64,000 nucleotides of DNA from Promerops cafer (taxonomy: Eukaryota > Chordata > Aves > Passeriformes > Nectariniidae). The notes under the pieces are model-generated. The model was not told the DNA's origin. It worked only from the letters and a program-made list of their open reading frames with translations, and did no database searches. Both the position numbers and the translations under genes were made by a program. Shown here piece after piece: positions 26,801 through 41,199 of the stretch. Location: positions 1,384,854 to 1,448,853 of the forward strand of contig VZSE01008388.1 of the NCBI GenBank assembly GCA_013398275.1, given 5' to 3'. Position 1 is the first letter of the stretch, and the number at the start of each line of letters is the position of its first letter.

Positions 26801-28855
26801 GCTGTTCCCAGATTTGGTTAGAGTCTAGCACTGCCAGACTGTAGCACTTGCATGAGAAACCCTCTTGGAGGGAGCAGGGCACCCTGCAGGAACACTGGTC
26901 AGTGCACCTCTGCTCCCCCAGAATCATGCTGGAGCAGCTGCATAACTCTATATGAAGCATCCATCTCCTTCACACTCCTATCTCATTAATTCTTACATTC
27001 TCTGTAACATCTACTCTTCTTCTTTAAAAGACCCAATACAATCTGTGGTGTAAGAATTAAGGATTTTTTTAGCTTGATGAGGTATGTGAGGGAAAGCCAC
27101 TCCTTGACTTACACAGCAACTCGGGACTCTTGGCTGTGTGAGTTAAAATCATGGTTGGCATTTCTTACATATGAAACCACCTAGTCACCTTGAGAAATGC
27201 TGAATCTGAGTAAAAGAAGCATTTGACACTTCATGCAAGGAATGTTTTTGTTTTCCTGTTCTGTTTGCTATTCTTTAATGCTTTCACTATGGCAGCATTG
27301 TGTTCACTGTGAAGTTCTTGGGAGCCCTGGGATGAGCAGGGAGCTATACTATGGATTTGAGTGAGCAAGCAGGCATACATTACAAAAGTAAAACAAACAG
27401 TAGTTCTGTTTCCATTGCAGCCTCTGGCTGATTGGTAATTTTGAGAAAGCTGTATTTTAGGGGGATGGATATTTTTCTTTTGCCACATATATTCAAAATA
27501 AATGAATATTTAAAAATAGGTCTGTACTTTAGACAGGGGAGGCACTACTTTCTGTGACTGTGTAATGCTTAAAGCCCAGCAAGGCTCAAAGTATCAATCT
27601 GTCTAGGCAGTTACAGGGCAAATTTCTAGGCTTTCTGCTGTCTGCTGCTAATGGGTTTTCAGCATGTGGGGAGGGCTTTTCTCTGAGGTTTTGTTGATCC
27701 ATGCTGCATCGTACTGTATCGTCCCAAACTGTTCTTGGTTTGGTCATTTTTGAACTGAAGGATCATTTTAAGATTCTTAGTTTGTACAGAGAATTATGAA
27801 CGTGGTTCTGCATTTTATCTTCTACCTATTTGTTTGAAAGTTGATGTAAAGCTGTTCCTTTTTTTGTTTTAGGTTTACCTTGGGGCAAACATTGAATCCA
27901 AAGTGAACTGTGTAGGTAGTGCAGGCATTTTGCCAGGTGCATAAGGCCAAAGTCTTTCTGCATTGGACTGCTAATTGAATGTGATGTCTGCAGAACTAAG
28001 TTAGAATAGCAGCAAGGAAGTGAGCTCTGGCTGTAATTGTAGTAACAACACAGGAGTGATACATTGGAGAGTTTATTCTTCACATGGTCTAGTTGGATAT
28101 TACTAAACTTTTTTATTTAATTTAAAATATTGAACGTAAATTTTAAACATTTTCAATGCAATCAGAAGTTTTACTTCTTGTTTTTATCTTGGATATGGAA
28201 AAACGTGGTGATTTAAAATTTTATTTTTCATATGAAATAAATATCTTCATTTCTTTTTTGACATGTATCCAGCTCAGTAGGACTTTCATGTTCTTGTTCT
28301 GTGTTAGAAATAGGGTTTAAATAGTAAAATTTTACAGCAGCATAAAAATGAAATGCACATAAAATACCTATAGGTCATTGTTTTCCTTCTTGGTATAACT
28401 CATCTAAAGATGAGCATGCAACTACTTGGGAATGTGTTATACTATGGTTAGAACCACTTGCAAAAATATCACTCAATACAGAAAAAATGTAATAAACATT
28501 TTTCCTTCAGCTTTTAATACTAAGTCAACAGGCAGTGATTATTTAGAAGAAACTTAATGTCAAAATGTGCTTATGCAGCATAAAACCCCTGGACACTTCA
28601 TTTTCTGCCTGACACCTTGTCAACATTGCACAATCTGAGAAAAGCAAGAAAGCTTATTGGCCTTCCAAACACTATTTCTCCAAGAAAAAAAATTTGAGTT
28701 GGAAACCTTTAGGGTAGGTTTAATCATATCTAGGAACATAGTTACTCAGATGTTGTTTATAATGTTTTTGTTTTAACGCGCTTTTTTGATTTGTTGATGC
28801 AGTTTGATCAATTCTGTGTCTAAAAGCTTCTGCTTTCCTTTAATGTTCTTCGCAG
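20830..28855 (+). other. PLD5: PLD5 intron of 8.0 kb
   Basis: The intron is bounded by the donor GTATGT at 20830 and the acceptor TTCTTCGCAG ending at 28855. It interrupts the reading frame between codons (phase 0). The only notable structure is an inverted repeat with AT/GT-rich content near 23.13-23.42 kb. The longest frame here is a 128-codon minus-strand run at 26574-26960. It resembles no protein I know, and a run of that length is expected by chance in a window this size. No CR1 copy or RNA gene was recognised. Confidence 0.85.
23167..23335. repeat. Inverted repeat with 14 bp perfect arms and AT/GT-rich loop
   Basis: AAATACAGCAGGAA at 23167-23180 is matched by its exact reverse complement TTCCTGCTGTATTT at 23322-23335. 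Weaker complementarity extends inward for about 12 bases. The loop is rich in TATACA/TGTATA and holds a second small hairpin, TGTCCAA/TTGGACA, at 23260-23279. The arms suggest a worn foldback element or hairpin, but no transposon ends or target-site duplication were identified. Confidence 0.6.
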
Positions 28856-28970
28856 GGTCAGCGTCTTTTTGAAAAACTGCTGGAACTGGCGTCCCGCGAT
28901 ATTGAAATTAAACTAGTGAGCGACAAACTGCCCGTGGAATCAAAGGTCTTAAACGACTTGAAAACAAAAG
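28856..28970 (+). CDS. PLD5: PLD5 internal exon (helix and strand before the first HKD motif)
   Basis: This internal coding exon of 115 bp starts after the acceptor TTCTTCGCAG and ends before the donor AAAAG|GTGAGG. It opens in phase 0 with GQRLFEKLLELA, continues with IEIKLVSD and ends DLKTK plus the first base of a Gly codon. That split Gly is completed exactly by the next exon at 50760, which supports both boundaries. The family match is PLD5: GQRLFEKLL and IEIKLVSD agree with the human protein as I remember it. The segment after VSD differs and looks one residue longer, which is plausible for a surface loop. The base composition is richer in CpG (GGCGTCCCGCGAT) than the surrounding AT-rich intron. 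The exon has no catalytic residues; it forms the helix and strand that lead into the first HKD region. Confidence 0.94.
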
Positions 28971-31900
28971 GTGAGGCCAAGGTCTTTGCGTCGTTACGCC
29001 ATTGACTGCTGCGTGGTGTTCCTGTTATTTAAAATGCAGACTCGGATGGTACATAAAATGCACACTGCTGGTATTGCACTGTTACCCTATAATCCTTCAG
29101 CTTTCTCAGGTTCATAGATGTCAGAAATCTGAAACTGTTACTGTGGCTGATGTTTGCAGTTCTCAAGTGAATAAAAAGGCAGTACATTAGATAAGTGTTT
29201 AAATTCCCTGTAGCCATTTTAATAGTAGGCGACATAACCTGAGAGTCTGGGCTAATACCTTGTGGGACAAGATACTTTTCCTCTTTTGAGCAATAGCAAA
29301 GTAAATTAATAAAACAACATGTGTATGGTACTGATGATCCTGAAGGACTGGAAAATAGACCATTGGTCAGATTTAGCCAGATGACAAGGTTTTTGTGCTA
29401 TGTGTATTTCTTTGGTCTCTGCTTTCCTAATTGTTATTTTGAGGCTCAAAAATCCCTATCCAAAGAGGGATTGCACATTGACACCACATGAATGAACTTG
29501 TTTTATGTAAAACCATGTGGAAAAATAGTAAAGAGAATGTAAGAATTGCTGAAAGAAATTAGTCTCTCTTAGGAGTTCTAGCAATCTCATATACATTTCT
29601 CCTCTTAGTTATCTATATCTGAAAAAAGCATGATTTTAAGGGTAAGATACACTTTTCAAATATCAAAAAGAACGTATGTTTTCTGATGGTGATCATTTTT
29701 GACAAAGATACCTGTATGGATCACAAAGGAAACTCTAAAAAATATAATTAGGCAAAAGATATGTGTAGTAGCACCCTAACATAGCATGACTGTTCATGGT
29801 GAAGAATAAAGGGCACCCTCTTCCACAAAAATCAATCTATATTTGTTTAAATTTCTTGTAATCTCCTCACTGCACAAGTAAAAGAATATTACTAATGGCA
29901 GTCCTTATCCCTGAGGGAGATAGGCTTTTAATCAAGATTGACATGTTATTTAAATTTAATAAACTTAAATTTAATTAAAAAATTAATAACTATAGATCCT
30001 CATCATTTCATGACACTACCTATTCCAGGGATTTGATTATTTCTGCTACATAACCAGAAGAAATATTGATCCTTTGATAACCAGTAAGAATATATCAAAT
30101 ACTTTGTCAGATATATGTGGAGTGTCTTTTTCTGATGCATTAAAAAAGAAATAGGTATTTTAACATCAATGTCAGTGAAATTATCTTTCAAACAGTTGTT
30201 TCTTTTCCCTGTAATTCTAGTATCCCAAATTCCTATGAGTCAGAGAATAGGAGAGGTAGGCCTGTACATTCATATCAATGTACTAGCTACAGATACTTTA
30301 AGTATAATTTATTAAAAATACCCAATACCAAAAATTACCCTCTTTCAAAAATAGATGAGGAGAAATTTTTAGCTAGAAAAGGGGGGGGAATGTTTAACAC
30401 TTCCTTCTATTTATGTGGGAATCAGTCTAACCTGTGAGCTTAAAAAAACCCCCCAGAACACAGGCTTTTACAATTTTACTAGCTTCAGTTTCTCTTATGC
30501 CTTTTTTAGATTTCTGAGACAGGAAATCTTACAGTATTTAAATGAAATGATCTATACATTTGTGCTCTGAGCTACAAAGCATTGGAGAAAGTTGCTAGTA
30601 ATTCTTGCGAGTTTTGCTGTCATCATCTTTGAACCCTGGAATTGTATATATCATTGTGTACTATTGGCCTTTCTCAAACATCAATATTACAACTCCTAGA
30701 TTTTCTCACTATGATTTTTTTTTCTCATTCCATGTTTTGGTCTGCTAATTTCTACACTGATATTTTTATTAGAATGTCTTGGTTATGGCAAGGTGATTAC
30801 CAGCTGTCTTTGCAATTCTTTCACTAATTTAGCTTTGTTGTTTGGTTTTTATCTCCATGGAAGCTGGATAAATCTTTATTTAGTTTTGCATTCCTGAAAA
30901 GAAATAAATTAGTTTTAAATTCAGTCAGATTTAGTTGTCTTAATTTTATGTTGAAATGAGTAGACCTTGTATGAGCAGTTTATGTCCTGTTTGTGTCAAA
31001 TAGAAGCTGAGTGGTAGGCTAGCTTAAAAAAAACCAGATGCCATAAATCTTTGCTATGCTATCCTGGAAAAGCTATCTACTAAAATTATTAATCTTTTTA
31101 CTTGTGAGGGGCTGGCCACCTGCATCCTCAGAAATCAGTCAGAACTGATCATTGAAAGTGAATTGTGCATTATCACTTGGACTGATATCCATGAAGACAA
31201 CTAATTATTTATTTTCCTGCAACTGGTCAGATTTGCCTTTAAAATATGCCATGCACCCTTTTAAACAGATACATTCCTCTCTTGGTGAAGAAAGCAGTGA
31301 ACAAATCAGTAGCTCAGCTAGCCAAGGTGTGAAGCATCTCAGGATGGAGAACCAGAATATATTTATCTGAGCAGACCCAAACCCTGACTTGTGGTGTCAG
31401 TCTGAATTAGGCAGCAGAGAGACCAAGATCTGCTCTGAGGTTCATCACCTGATAAATGACTTTGATTGATCCTAAGCAGCAAACATGCTTGGCACCCCAG
31501 CCATGGGCAGTAGTACGGACATAAAGCCAGTGGGACTCTGGGAATTTCATGCTTTTCTGAGTCTGCTTTCACCTTGCTAGGTGGGCGTAGGTTTGGCTCT
31601 TCTTTCCAAGGCAGACTGTATGCACGAGTCAGAGTGTCTCCAAGCTGTTCTACTGAATATGAGAGAGAATTGCTATTGCATGAAGAGGGTGGAAGAGTCT
31701 TACCTTGCTTTTCAGCAGACTGAGTGATCAGAACCCCTGGGCTGTGCCCTCATGTGGTTCCTAGGGCCAGGATGACAGATAATTTGGCTGTTGGCCATGG
31801 ATGTACCTGTTAATATATTGCCCAGGAACCTTAAGGGAATCTTCAGGTAGCATACCCTGTCTGCTTTAAGTAGCCTCAACAAGTGAAATCGGTTTAAACA

Positions 31901-34900
31901 CATGGGATTGCTTGAAGACCAGTACTTGGTCATCCATATGTTCTCATGCAGTGTTTTGGCTTTTTTTGTACAAGGAACCACAGTAGGCTCCTGTACTGCT
32001 GCATCTCAACACAGGTGTTGAGACTGTTTCTGCCAGAGAGATTATTCCAGCACATCTTTCCTTTTTCTAGACAGGCATGCATTGAATCCCCTTGCCTCTT
32101 CTCCCCATTTCTGAAGAGCTGTGGAAGGCAGTTTTTATAGATATTTTCCAACACAATGGCGCATCCTACCTAGAGTCTTCTCTGCACATCCTTCCTCTGC
32201 AGCAGCTGTCCCTATTGATTAATAGAGGAGAAGGTTGAAATCTGACTTCAAATGTGGGCTGATGGGGTAAGATAAAGCATAACTTATGTGGACGGGGGAG
32301 CAGAACTGAATTGATGTGGAGTAAAATAAAATTAGTAATTCACAGTTGCAATGCTAGTGCAGACATCTGAGCTGGCTGTGAACCTGCAGGCTTTTCATTA
32401 CTCCAGTAACTTTTTTTTGCCCTGCCTATGCTATCCTGACTTACTTGAGGTAGCCGTAAAGCAGGGGAGCTTGATTACAGGAGTCCAGTGGCTGCAGTGT
32501 GAAACATGGATTGATTTATTGTGCTAACACACACCACACTGTGTCAGCTGTGGTGACCGGGTTCTCTGACTGCTGAGATGATAATGTGCATTTGCCAATA
32601 ATTGCTGGACTGTGGGAGTGTTATTTAGTTGCAAAGCTAAGCGTGAAAAAATGAGGAAATACTAATCACATAGCATGTATTTATGATAGACTTTAATGAC
32701 GTTATCAGATTCTGTATTTTGCACAGAATACCTGGCTGGTACTTGTTGTAATCTTACCATATTAATCAGAGGGTTTTCCCTTATATTGAATGAGAATACA
32801 TCAAACATTTAATGCCTAAGGCAGCTGATCTTCATTCAGGGGATATTATTTCTGCTGGTAATGGCTAGAATCTTTTCTTATCTTCATATTTAATGTATGT
32901 CTCTAGGCTTCCTTCGTTGCACATCTGCCAGATCCTGCACTGAATGCGGAATGATTAATTTCCTCATAGGCCATTCCGTGCTGTTTCTCACTGTGGTATC
33001 TGAGTGCTCTGCAAATACAGTATTAATGAATTTCTTTTTACAACATCCCTGTTACGTGAGGTTTCTTGCTGTTTCTGTCTCTTGGGGACAACCAGTGATT
33101 AATGGCAACACAGACACCAGAAGCCAGATCTGAGCATTTGTTTCTTATAGTCACAATTAAAATTCTAAAAAGTATATTAGTAATTAAAAAAAAAATCACA
33201 TGTAAGTTCTCCCAGTTCACATTGTCAAAATTATTACTAAACAGATTATAAACTGTGATGATATTTTTGTAGGACATGTGTAGATTCATACTATGCATAG
33301 ATGTGTATGACTCTCTTGTGAAAGGTAGGTCTGTCTTTAGACAAAATTTGGCTCATTGTGTAAACAAACATGTTCTTCTTTATCCTCTTTGCACTGTGAC
33401 AGTAGCTTATTAATGCTTGTTTTCATGGTTATTGTTTTAGCCTTTCCTCAGCTGTGGCTCAGTCTACCAGACTGAAACATTTCTTGTAAACCTCCCCCTC
33501 CTTGCACATAATTATGTACCAGTCTTTGTTCATCAGTAACATTTGAATAGCACTGTCTCCAATTAGCAGGTTGTTGTGTTATTTCTCACGTGTACAGAAT
33601 CTAAATCCCTTTTTTATCTTATTTTATATCCTAATTGCTATCTTATTTTAGCTTCATGCTTTTTAAGACATATCAATGGATTTTCTTTCTTCAATTTGCA
33701 TTGCTTCCTTCCTTTTCTATTTCTTTTTTTCCCCAGTACTCCTTTTTCATGAAGTATTTTTCATATATTTGCAAGGAATGTTTTGTCTTTTGTCAGTGGT
33801 GTCTGAGGCAGATAAGAAAAGAGGAGTCTGTCCATGTCACAGTGTGATTTTAGGAAAAAATATCCTCTAAGTCAACTAATCACTTTTGTGTATTAGCAAA
33901 GAAACCAGAGAATAATAGGAAGTCATTGTCACAGGGCAGGATCCAATCACTAGATGAGGTATAGCTGTTACTCACTGAACAGTTCATGCACATTTGCCCA
34001 GGATTACAGTCTTTCCTAATCAGATACAACCAAAACAAAGAAACTAAAAAGTTATATTGTTGCAGGGTGACAAATAAATGACTAGATAGTAAATCTCTAG
34101 AAATTTCTTATGCATTGAGTTGTGCCCTTTAGATTACAAACACTAACAGACACCATTCCATGACAAATTAAATCAGGTTATATCTGGGCAGCTGCATGAT
34201 CCCAGCTTCCTCTTTGCTCTCCCCACCATATGTTGCCCCTGCCATCTTCCTTGCACCAGTGATCATATGGTGAGACAGTTCAGGGCGCTGATTTGGCTAC
34301 AGACTGCTTTTTTATTTTGGCTAGCTTGATTGTCATTTGCGTTCAATTTCTGCATTACTCAGTGTGTGATTTTACAGGGTAGGGGCAACACAGAGAAAGG
34401 AAACACGTAGCTGGGGTGGACAAGGGAGGAAGGACCACTGGAACCCAGTTGCAACCAGTTCAATCTGCCATGGCACCAGAAAGCTCAGTCTCTTGTAATC
34501 TCAAGGGACTTTTAGAGGTTTGAGGGTTTCCTGTACTTTCCTGTAGAGTCTTAACCTAAGTGTACCACAATGGACAGCAATAGTAATTATGGTTTATATA
34601 AATGATGAAGTGTGTTTAATTCCATATTCTGTCTGCTTCAGTTGACACATTTAAGGTGCTGCATAGTTTTAGAGCTGGGATGCTTGTGGGGCATGAGTTT
34701 TTGTTGGCCACAATCATGTTCTCTTTCCCTGTCTTCTTGTGGGGGAAGGGAAGATATAAATTTTAACATAATGTAGAAGAACTGAAAGACATTTGTTATG
34801 TCATAGAAAAGATGGAGATCGTCTGGGAATACCAGAAGAGTTTCTTCTTATGAAATAAGCTGTGAGTTTGGCACATTTTTTGAACTAGAGCCTTTGTATA

Positions 34901-35344
34901 CTGCAAGCCCTAGGAATGTGAATTTGACCATTTTGGAGAAACTGAGATTTTTTTTCTGGAAAAGATAAAGCTATAAGACTGAAAGGGAACATTTCCTGAT
35001 AAGTTTCTTTGGGCCTAAAACTGTTTGGAGTTTGGGCGACTGAAGTTTTTTGACAGCTGTTGCTAGGGTAAACCATGATGACATGGATTTATGTTAAGCC
35101 CAGGATACTTTGTTTCAGTATTATAAAAAAAAAAATGTTCAAAATATGGGTGCAATGGTCTGTAAAGAGATTAGACAAGAGCTATCACTGGCAATTTTAA
35201 GAATAAAGTAGACAAGCCTCTGTGAGGAATGGCCTCATAGCTCTGGTGCATGGGAAAGGTCTAGATTGATTTGAAAGCTGGGCTTAATAATTCTGTAATG
35301 ATTTGGAAGGAGAACTTAAATTTATGTGCTTAAGGACATTCATT

Positions 35345-35552
35345 TCAAGATAAGAAGGAATTTTTTTTTCTGGAAGAACAATCATTCACTGGAACAACTT
35401 TCCTCAGGGACATGGTAGAGTCTCCATCACTGGAAGTTTCCAAGATGTGACTGGACAGATGCTGAATTATCTCATATAGGCTCCCTTTTTCCACAAAAAT
35501 CTGGGTCAGATGATCTTCTGAGGGCCGTTTTAACCTGAAATTTTCTGATGCT
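35345..35552 (+). mobile_element. CR1 LINE remnant, ancient
   Basis: The blocks AAGAAGGAATTTTTTTTTCT, CACTGGAACAACTTTCCTCA, GGTAGAGTCTCCATCACTGG, TCAGATGATCTTCTGAGGGC and a diverged end appear in CR1 order. Divergence is higher than in the CR1 copies at 43.4, 47.2, 59.1 and 61.2 kb. Sequence further left (35100-35340) may be part of the same copy, but this is not certain. Confidence 0.7.
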
Positions 35553-36850
35553 AATTAAGTCTTTAGTTTCTCTTCATGCGAAGACAATGTTGGGAATCAA
35601 TGTAAATACTCTGCAAAGACTAAGAAGAAAATACATTCCATTCATATAATGGGAATCTGGAATCCTGAAGGTGGATCTTGAAGAGATTTCTGCCTGTCCA
35701 GATGGCCAGTTTTTGCACAATGTACCATAATAATAATATTATCTGATGCATGTTCCATTGGAGTGTAAAGTGCTCTTGACAGCTGATGTTCAGTGGATGG
35801 TTTTACATAAGGCATTGAATGGATCTGTAGCTGCATTTCTTTCTTCATGCATTTCCTAGGCTGGATTCTCCAAGAGTGTGTGTGAGGGAATGATGTTAAG
35901 ATGGGCGAAGATCCTGCAGCAGTACCAAAAATAGACTATTTTTTCCCTATGATTTTTCATGAAGAAGTAAGCAGGGGTTTTTGAGTGGTGAGTCTTCCTG
36001 AAGGAAGCAAGTAATTTGGATCTGTTTCATAGAGTTAAAAAAAGGAGCATGTGAGCAGAGGGCGAGAAATCTCTTCAATTCCTTTCAAATCGTAAATATT
36101 GACATTTTTCTAAAACTCTAAGTCACACTTCAAAATACGAGAGTGTACAAAAGGCAGCTAATGAAAATTCCACTGGCAACACCTTTGACATCTGATTTTA
36201 AAATTCATTTTTATATTTTGATTTATTATGAATCAGGCCTGGTTCAGTTTTTATTATTAATTTAGACAGCTTGGGTACCACAAAAGAGTAGATGCATGAT
36301 TTGATTTCGCTTTTATTAGTTGCTGCTGGAGAATGTTTCCTGATATTTACTCAAAAACTTTAAGCCTGTGACCAATAATCTTAAAGCCAGTTACAAGATG
36401 GAAGATCTCATAAAGTTCTTTGCCTCTTAGAATGCATAGTGACTTTGACAGAGTTCTATATAGTGAGAATTACCAAGCTGAGTTTCCAAAGCTAGCTGTA
36501 TCACATCTTAAAGGAAAGAAGCGAGTACTAGTTTTGCATCAGAGATTCAAGCATTCATACCTAACATCTAGGCAACACTAACATGCAGAAAATAGGCTTG
36601 TTTTTGGAGAAACATCTTTCTGTTTAGTTTCTGTCTAAACTGTCTTACCTCGGTTTATGTTGCACAGTGTGCACACATCCACAAACATCTTGATCACAAG
36701 GGAATGTTCAGTGCTGGTTTTATGCCTAAATCCCATGAAAACTCATATGCAACATTTCTTATTTGTTTTGACTGGGGAGCTGGGTGCCGCAATGTAAAGT
36801 AAGCCACATCCAACCTTATGAAACATGACTGAAAACAGCAGGTGGGAAGT

Positions 36851-36890
36851 GTGTGTCAGTAACCAAATATGTGTGTCAATAACCAAATGT
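36851..36890. repeat. Two-copy 20 bp tandem duplication
   Basis: GTGTGTCAGTAACCAAATAT is followed at once by GTGTGTCAATAACCAAATGT, which is 18 of 20 identical. This is a simple local tandem duplication. Confidence 0.85.
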
Positions 36891-38105
36891 CTTCAACACA
36901 GAACATCTGCCTGAGTTGCAGAAGATGATGTTGAAAATCTTGCTCTGTCTGAAAGTTTCTTAACTGCCAGTTTTTACCTCACAGCTGTCCACCTTACCAG
37001 GCACCTGACAGAAAACAAATCACTTAAGATAGTATTGAACATCTTAAACTTCTTAAAACTGAGCTAGCAATCACAAAGGTTTAGGAAGAGCAGAAGGCAT
37101 TTTGTAGTGGTGCTCCCTTGGTCCTTCCTATTTGAATTCTAACAGTTTGCAGAAAATCTTTTAATCTGTGTTTGTGTTTAAAGATGGCTGTAGTAGTCAC
37201 ACATTCATTTGGGATGGAAGAAACTTGGCTTCTAGTCCCTACTCTGCTTCTGCTCCTTCTATTGCCTCCAGATATATTTTGAAAGAAATGTCTTACCCTT
37301 AATAGTAACAGAATTGTTTTAAAGTTCTGATTGTAGGACAGAATTTTAAAACTTCATTGGAGAATCCATGCTTCTGTGCAATTCCAAATTAAGAACTGGG
37401 GTATACAACATACTTTACATCAGCATTGCCTGCTACCTAGTTTGGATGTCTTTGAGCTCAAAAAATACAATAAACTGGTTAAAATTCAGGTTTTATTATA
37501 GGTTCTACAGAAACTAGATGCCTAATCTGAGAATGAAACTTCCCCTGGATACACAAATATTCTCATTTTAGGCACCATAATAGTTCACAATGTGAACAGC
37601 TTATTTTCTCTTGTGAGCCTGAAGCGCACTAACTTTAAAAAATACTTAGGCCTGGACTGACTTACAGAATTCTCTAGCAAGAGATAATTCGAAGTATGAG
37701 GCTGCCACATATGGATGTGGCAATAGAGGGAGAAAAAAAACCAAAACAACCTTCACAATAATTTAAGTTCTGAAGGCAGCCAGGGGCTTGGATTGTGCTG
37801 GCTTGTTTTGCAAAGAGGAAGGGGAAAAAGGTTCACTTAAGCTAAAAATTCTGTCTTTTAGAGCCAGATATGTAAGCAATAAATTCTGATTCTAAGCTCT
37901 ACTGCTTCTGTGTCTGTAGACTTAGAAATGGGTACCTCTGCTGAGAGAAATGGCTGTGTACCCAAAGACAGTACCCTCTCATTGGTAACATGTACTTTTG
38001 CATTATAAAATACCAGTTGTGCTTTCCAGTATCTGTAGTCACTGTTTCAAAGTTGCATAGGTAAATAATAATACATTCATTTCATTAATTTTCTTCATTA
38101 ATCAA

Positions 38106-38162
38106 GGACAGATGCACTGTGAGGTGTATTTGCTAGGGACAGATGTACAATGAGGCATATTT
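38106..38162. repeat. Two-copy imperfect direct repeat of 26 bp
   Basis: A 26 bp unit beginning GGACAGATG and ending TATTT at 38106-38131 recurs at 38137-38162 with five mismatches, after a 5 bp spacer. Confidence 0.8.
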
Positions 38163-41100
38163 AAGATGTTAGATGTTTAGTAGAAAAAATATCATAATTC
38201 TTCTGCTTTGAAATTTGTAATTGAAAAAGTCTTTCATGGTAGATTGGTCAGTACTTTAGTACATAATTTCAGTTTGCAAATATTGCACTCAAGTCTGGTT
38301 CTAAGGTGTGTGTATTCATGCATTTGGCACTTTTGTATTTAATAAGCTCCAGCACAACTATGACCATTTGTTAATCCAGCCATCTTATGAACAGCCAAAG
38401 TGCTCTTGTCAGGTAGGACCTAGTCAGGTCCAGCATAGCAGCTTGTGCCACAGGGATCATCTTCAAATCTTGCTTGATGGTTTACATGCTGGAATGGATT
38501 CTTCCCGTATGGCACTAGCTGCTTTGAGTCGCTGACACTGTTTAGTACAGAGGAACCAATAACGGATGGCATTAGCAGAAATTAGTTTTGACATTTTTAA
38601 AACATATGGGTAGCGTGCAAGTTCCTACCTACAGCTACTGAAAGAGCTGGTAAGAGCTGCCAGGGCCATCTGAGCTCAGAAATCATTCATTAGGTAGCTG
38701 TGCTCCCTTTGCAGAAATTCTGGCATCCCATGCTTTCTCTTGTATGCAAAAACATTAACATTATCGCATCCTGAAAAGACATGAAGGCTAATGGTCCTAA
38801 AAGGGGTCCAAGGAAAGCAATTTAATTTCAGTCAATTTTGGTTTGTCAGTTCATGTGATTTTCACATACTTAATATTCACTGGAAGCCTGACTGTTTTCT
38901 TAGAACTGTACCTTGGTCAGTCAAAGCAGTGCTGCTGGTATGATTCAGTGTTTTTGATTGCTACTGTTTTGCAAGCAGGCTTCAGCCTTCTCAGCAGAGC
39001 TGAGTGTTTTGTCTCTCACCTTGTTCAAGTTTTGTATGTCATCTAGACTGAAGTGTAACTTCAAACCTGGGCAGCTCTTAGTAGACCATCACCTGAAGTG
39101 ACATGACATGGACACTCATGTTATGTTCTTTTAGCTCCATCGCTGCTTAGCTCAATCAGTATAACATTCCTGCTTCAAACCTGATTAAATACTGTGTGCT
39201 TAAAGTTATATAAGAAGCATTAATAAATGCCCAAACTAAACTGGCACTCTTTGACCAACACCATTTGGTTTTCATTTGATGAACACTTTGGAAAGGCTAC
39301 TCGGCTTGGGTTATTGTGTACAGCATAACTGTAGCATAAAGTAAACCCATGTAACCAAATCTTGCTGGTTTATACAACATTAGTTACCAAGCCTGATCTT
39401 TGTAACAAGGATTTGCCACTGTGATGCTAATACTGATCTTTCTGGTAATATCCTATAGCAGTTTTTAAATTAACCTTCAGCTTCTACAGCACTTTGGTGT
39501 GTTATGAATTTTTACACACACTAATAGTTGGAAAGCAAATTACATTAAGATCCTTCCAAAGTAATTCAGCCGTAAGCGAAGTTCTCAGGGTGATATCTCT
39601 GTGTTACTCTCCATCTTTTCCATCTCTTTCTGCATGTCCTTACAGAGCAATTGTCTCTAATGTTTATCCGTGAGAACAGAGAGATTTCAGCCCCTTTTCC
39701 ATCCTTTGGACAAATTATTAACTTTCTACAATATGTAAGTATTAGTAATTATGTAGTACAGAAATTGACAGTCATTTCAGTGACTCAAAGGAAAACAGAT
39801 GCCTGCTCTTGAAGCTTTTAATCTCAGTAGTCTTGTTAGCATTAAAGTGATGGACAAAAGTGCCAGCAGTTATAGGACTACTTAATAACTATACTAAGCT
39901 CCAAAATCACTACAAAAGAACATTGTGATGATTGCAATGAGAAGCTTCCAAAAATAAAAGTTCCTAAGCAAAGGACCACAGAGCAGCTGTTCTCAGCCTT
40001 AAGACAAGGGATTGTAACCAAGTCCATGATTTGATATTGGGACTTGAAGTGCCTGTGCTGCCTTCTGGTCTTGCTTTCATGGAGATCCCAGTAGTAGTCC
40101 AGTTCTACAGCCCCTGTTCTGTACCCTGCTGCCATCCCAAATGGCTCTGAACTGGTCCATCTCTGTCTCTTATTGTCCTCAAGCTAATTCTGTCTGTCCT
40201 CTGTGGTTTGGAGTAGAAAAAGAAGTCCTGCAGACCTGGTTATCCACCAGTTCAAAATGTTACAGGGGAGTAATATACCTGTATTCCTGTCATTCACAGG
40301 CAGTTGTTGATATTTACACTGGAGAAATGAAACAATATTTGTGGTCTAGTCCCTCTGCGGTGCTAAAATCTTCTGTGATTTCCGTGTGCAGTTACTTTTA
40401 TTGATGGTATATTGTGTGTGTCCTTCACCCGGATAATAAGATAGAATCTGTGGAGTTGTGGCTTCCTTTTGTTTTGCTTTCTACATTTCAAGTAGGCTGT
40501 TTGGAAGAAAGTCAATCCATGTTAAAAATCTGCTAACTGACAAGCTATTGATTTGTATCCCCTAGCTATTTCCTCAAGTTAAAGCTTTTTTTCCCCATGC
40601 ACCTTTTGTTTTTTCTCAGTCCACTGTCTGGATTTTTCTGATATTGACATCGGGGCATGTCCATTTTTCTCTTTGAAATGCTTCCATTTAAATGAATGAA
40701 GTATCTGGGTAACCCAGCCAGAATAATGAAGCCCTCAAAAATACATCTGACAGACTAGTTAGAACAATAGTAAATCAAGTGTGAGACTCTTCAGTCTGCT
40801 ACAGCAGAGCTGCATTGTCTATTGTACATGCTTACTTTGACAAAAGAAGAGGCTGTAGAAGTGTCTTGTTCTTTCCAGAACCTTAGATGCATGGTAATAA
40901 AAAGCTCAGCTTCAGTTGTTGTTTGGACTAAGAAAGCAAGAAGAAATTCCCAGAGTCCTAAATTGCAACAACTGTCAGAAATCTATGTTTATTTTGGGGG
41001 TGTATATCATGAGTAGAAGTCCTAGCACATGTAAATAAAGTAAATTTAGGACCAATCTGGGTATCCCAAAGCTGTGGTTAGCCTTAGAACTCTTAAGAAA

Positions 41101-41199
41101 ATGTATTTTTTTTTCCTTTCCGTGAATTTATTTATAAAGGCTTGAAGAATATACCATACTGCTTGTGTAGTTATAAAATGAAACATGTTCCTCAAGTAA

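Noticed and set aside
26574..26960. 128-codon minus-strand frame
   Set aside because: No recognisable family, no splice context, and the length is expected by chance in this much sequence.
24708..28208. A shared 16-mer ATATGGAAAAACGTGG at 24708 and 28193
   Set aside because: A match of this length between two places in 64 kb is within chance, and the flanks do not align.
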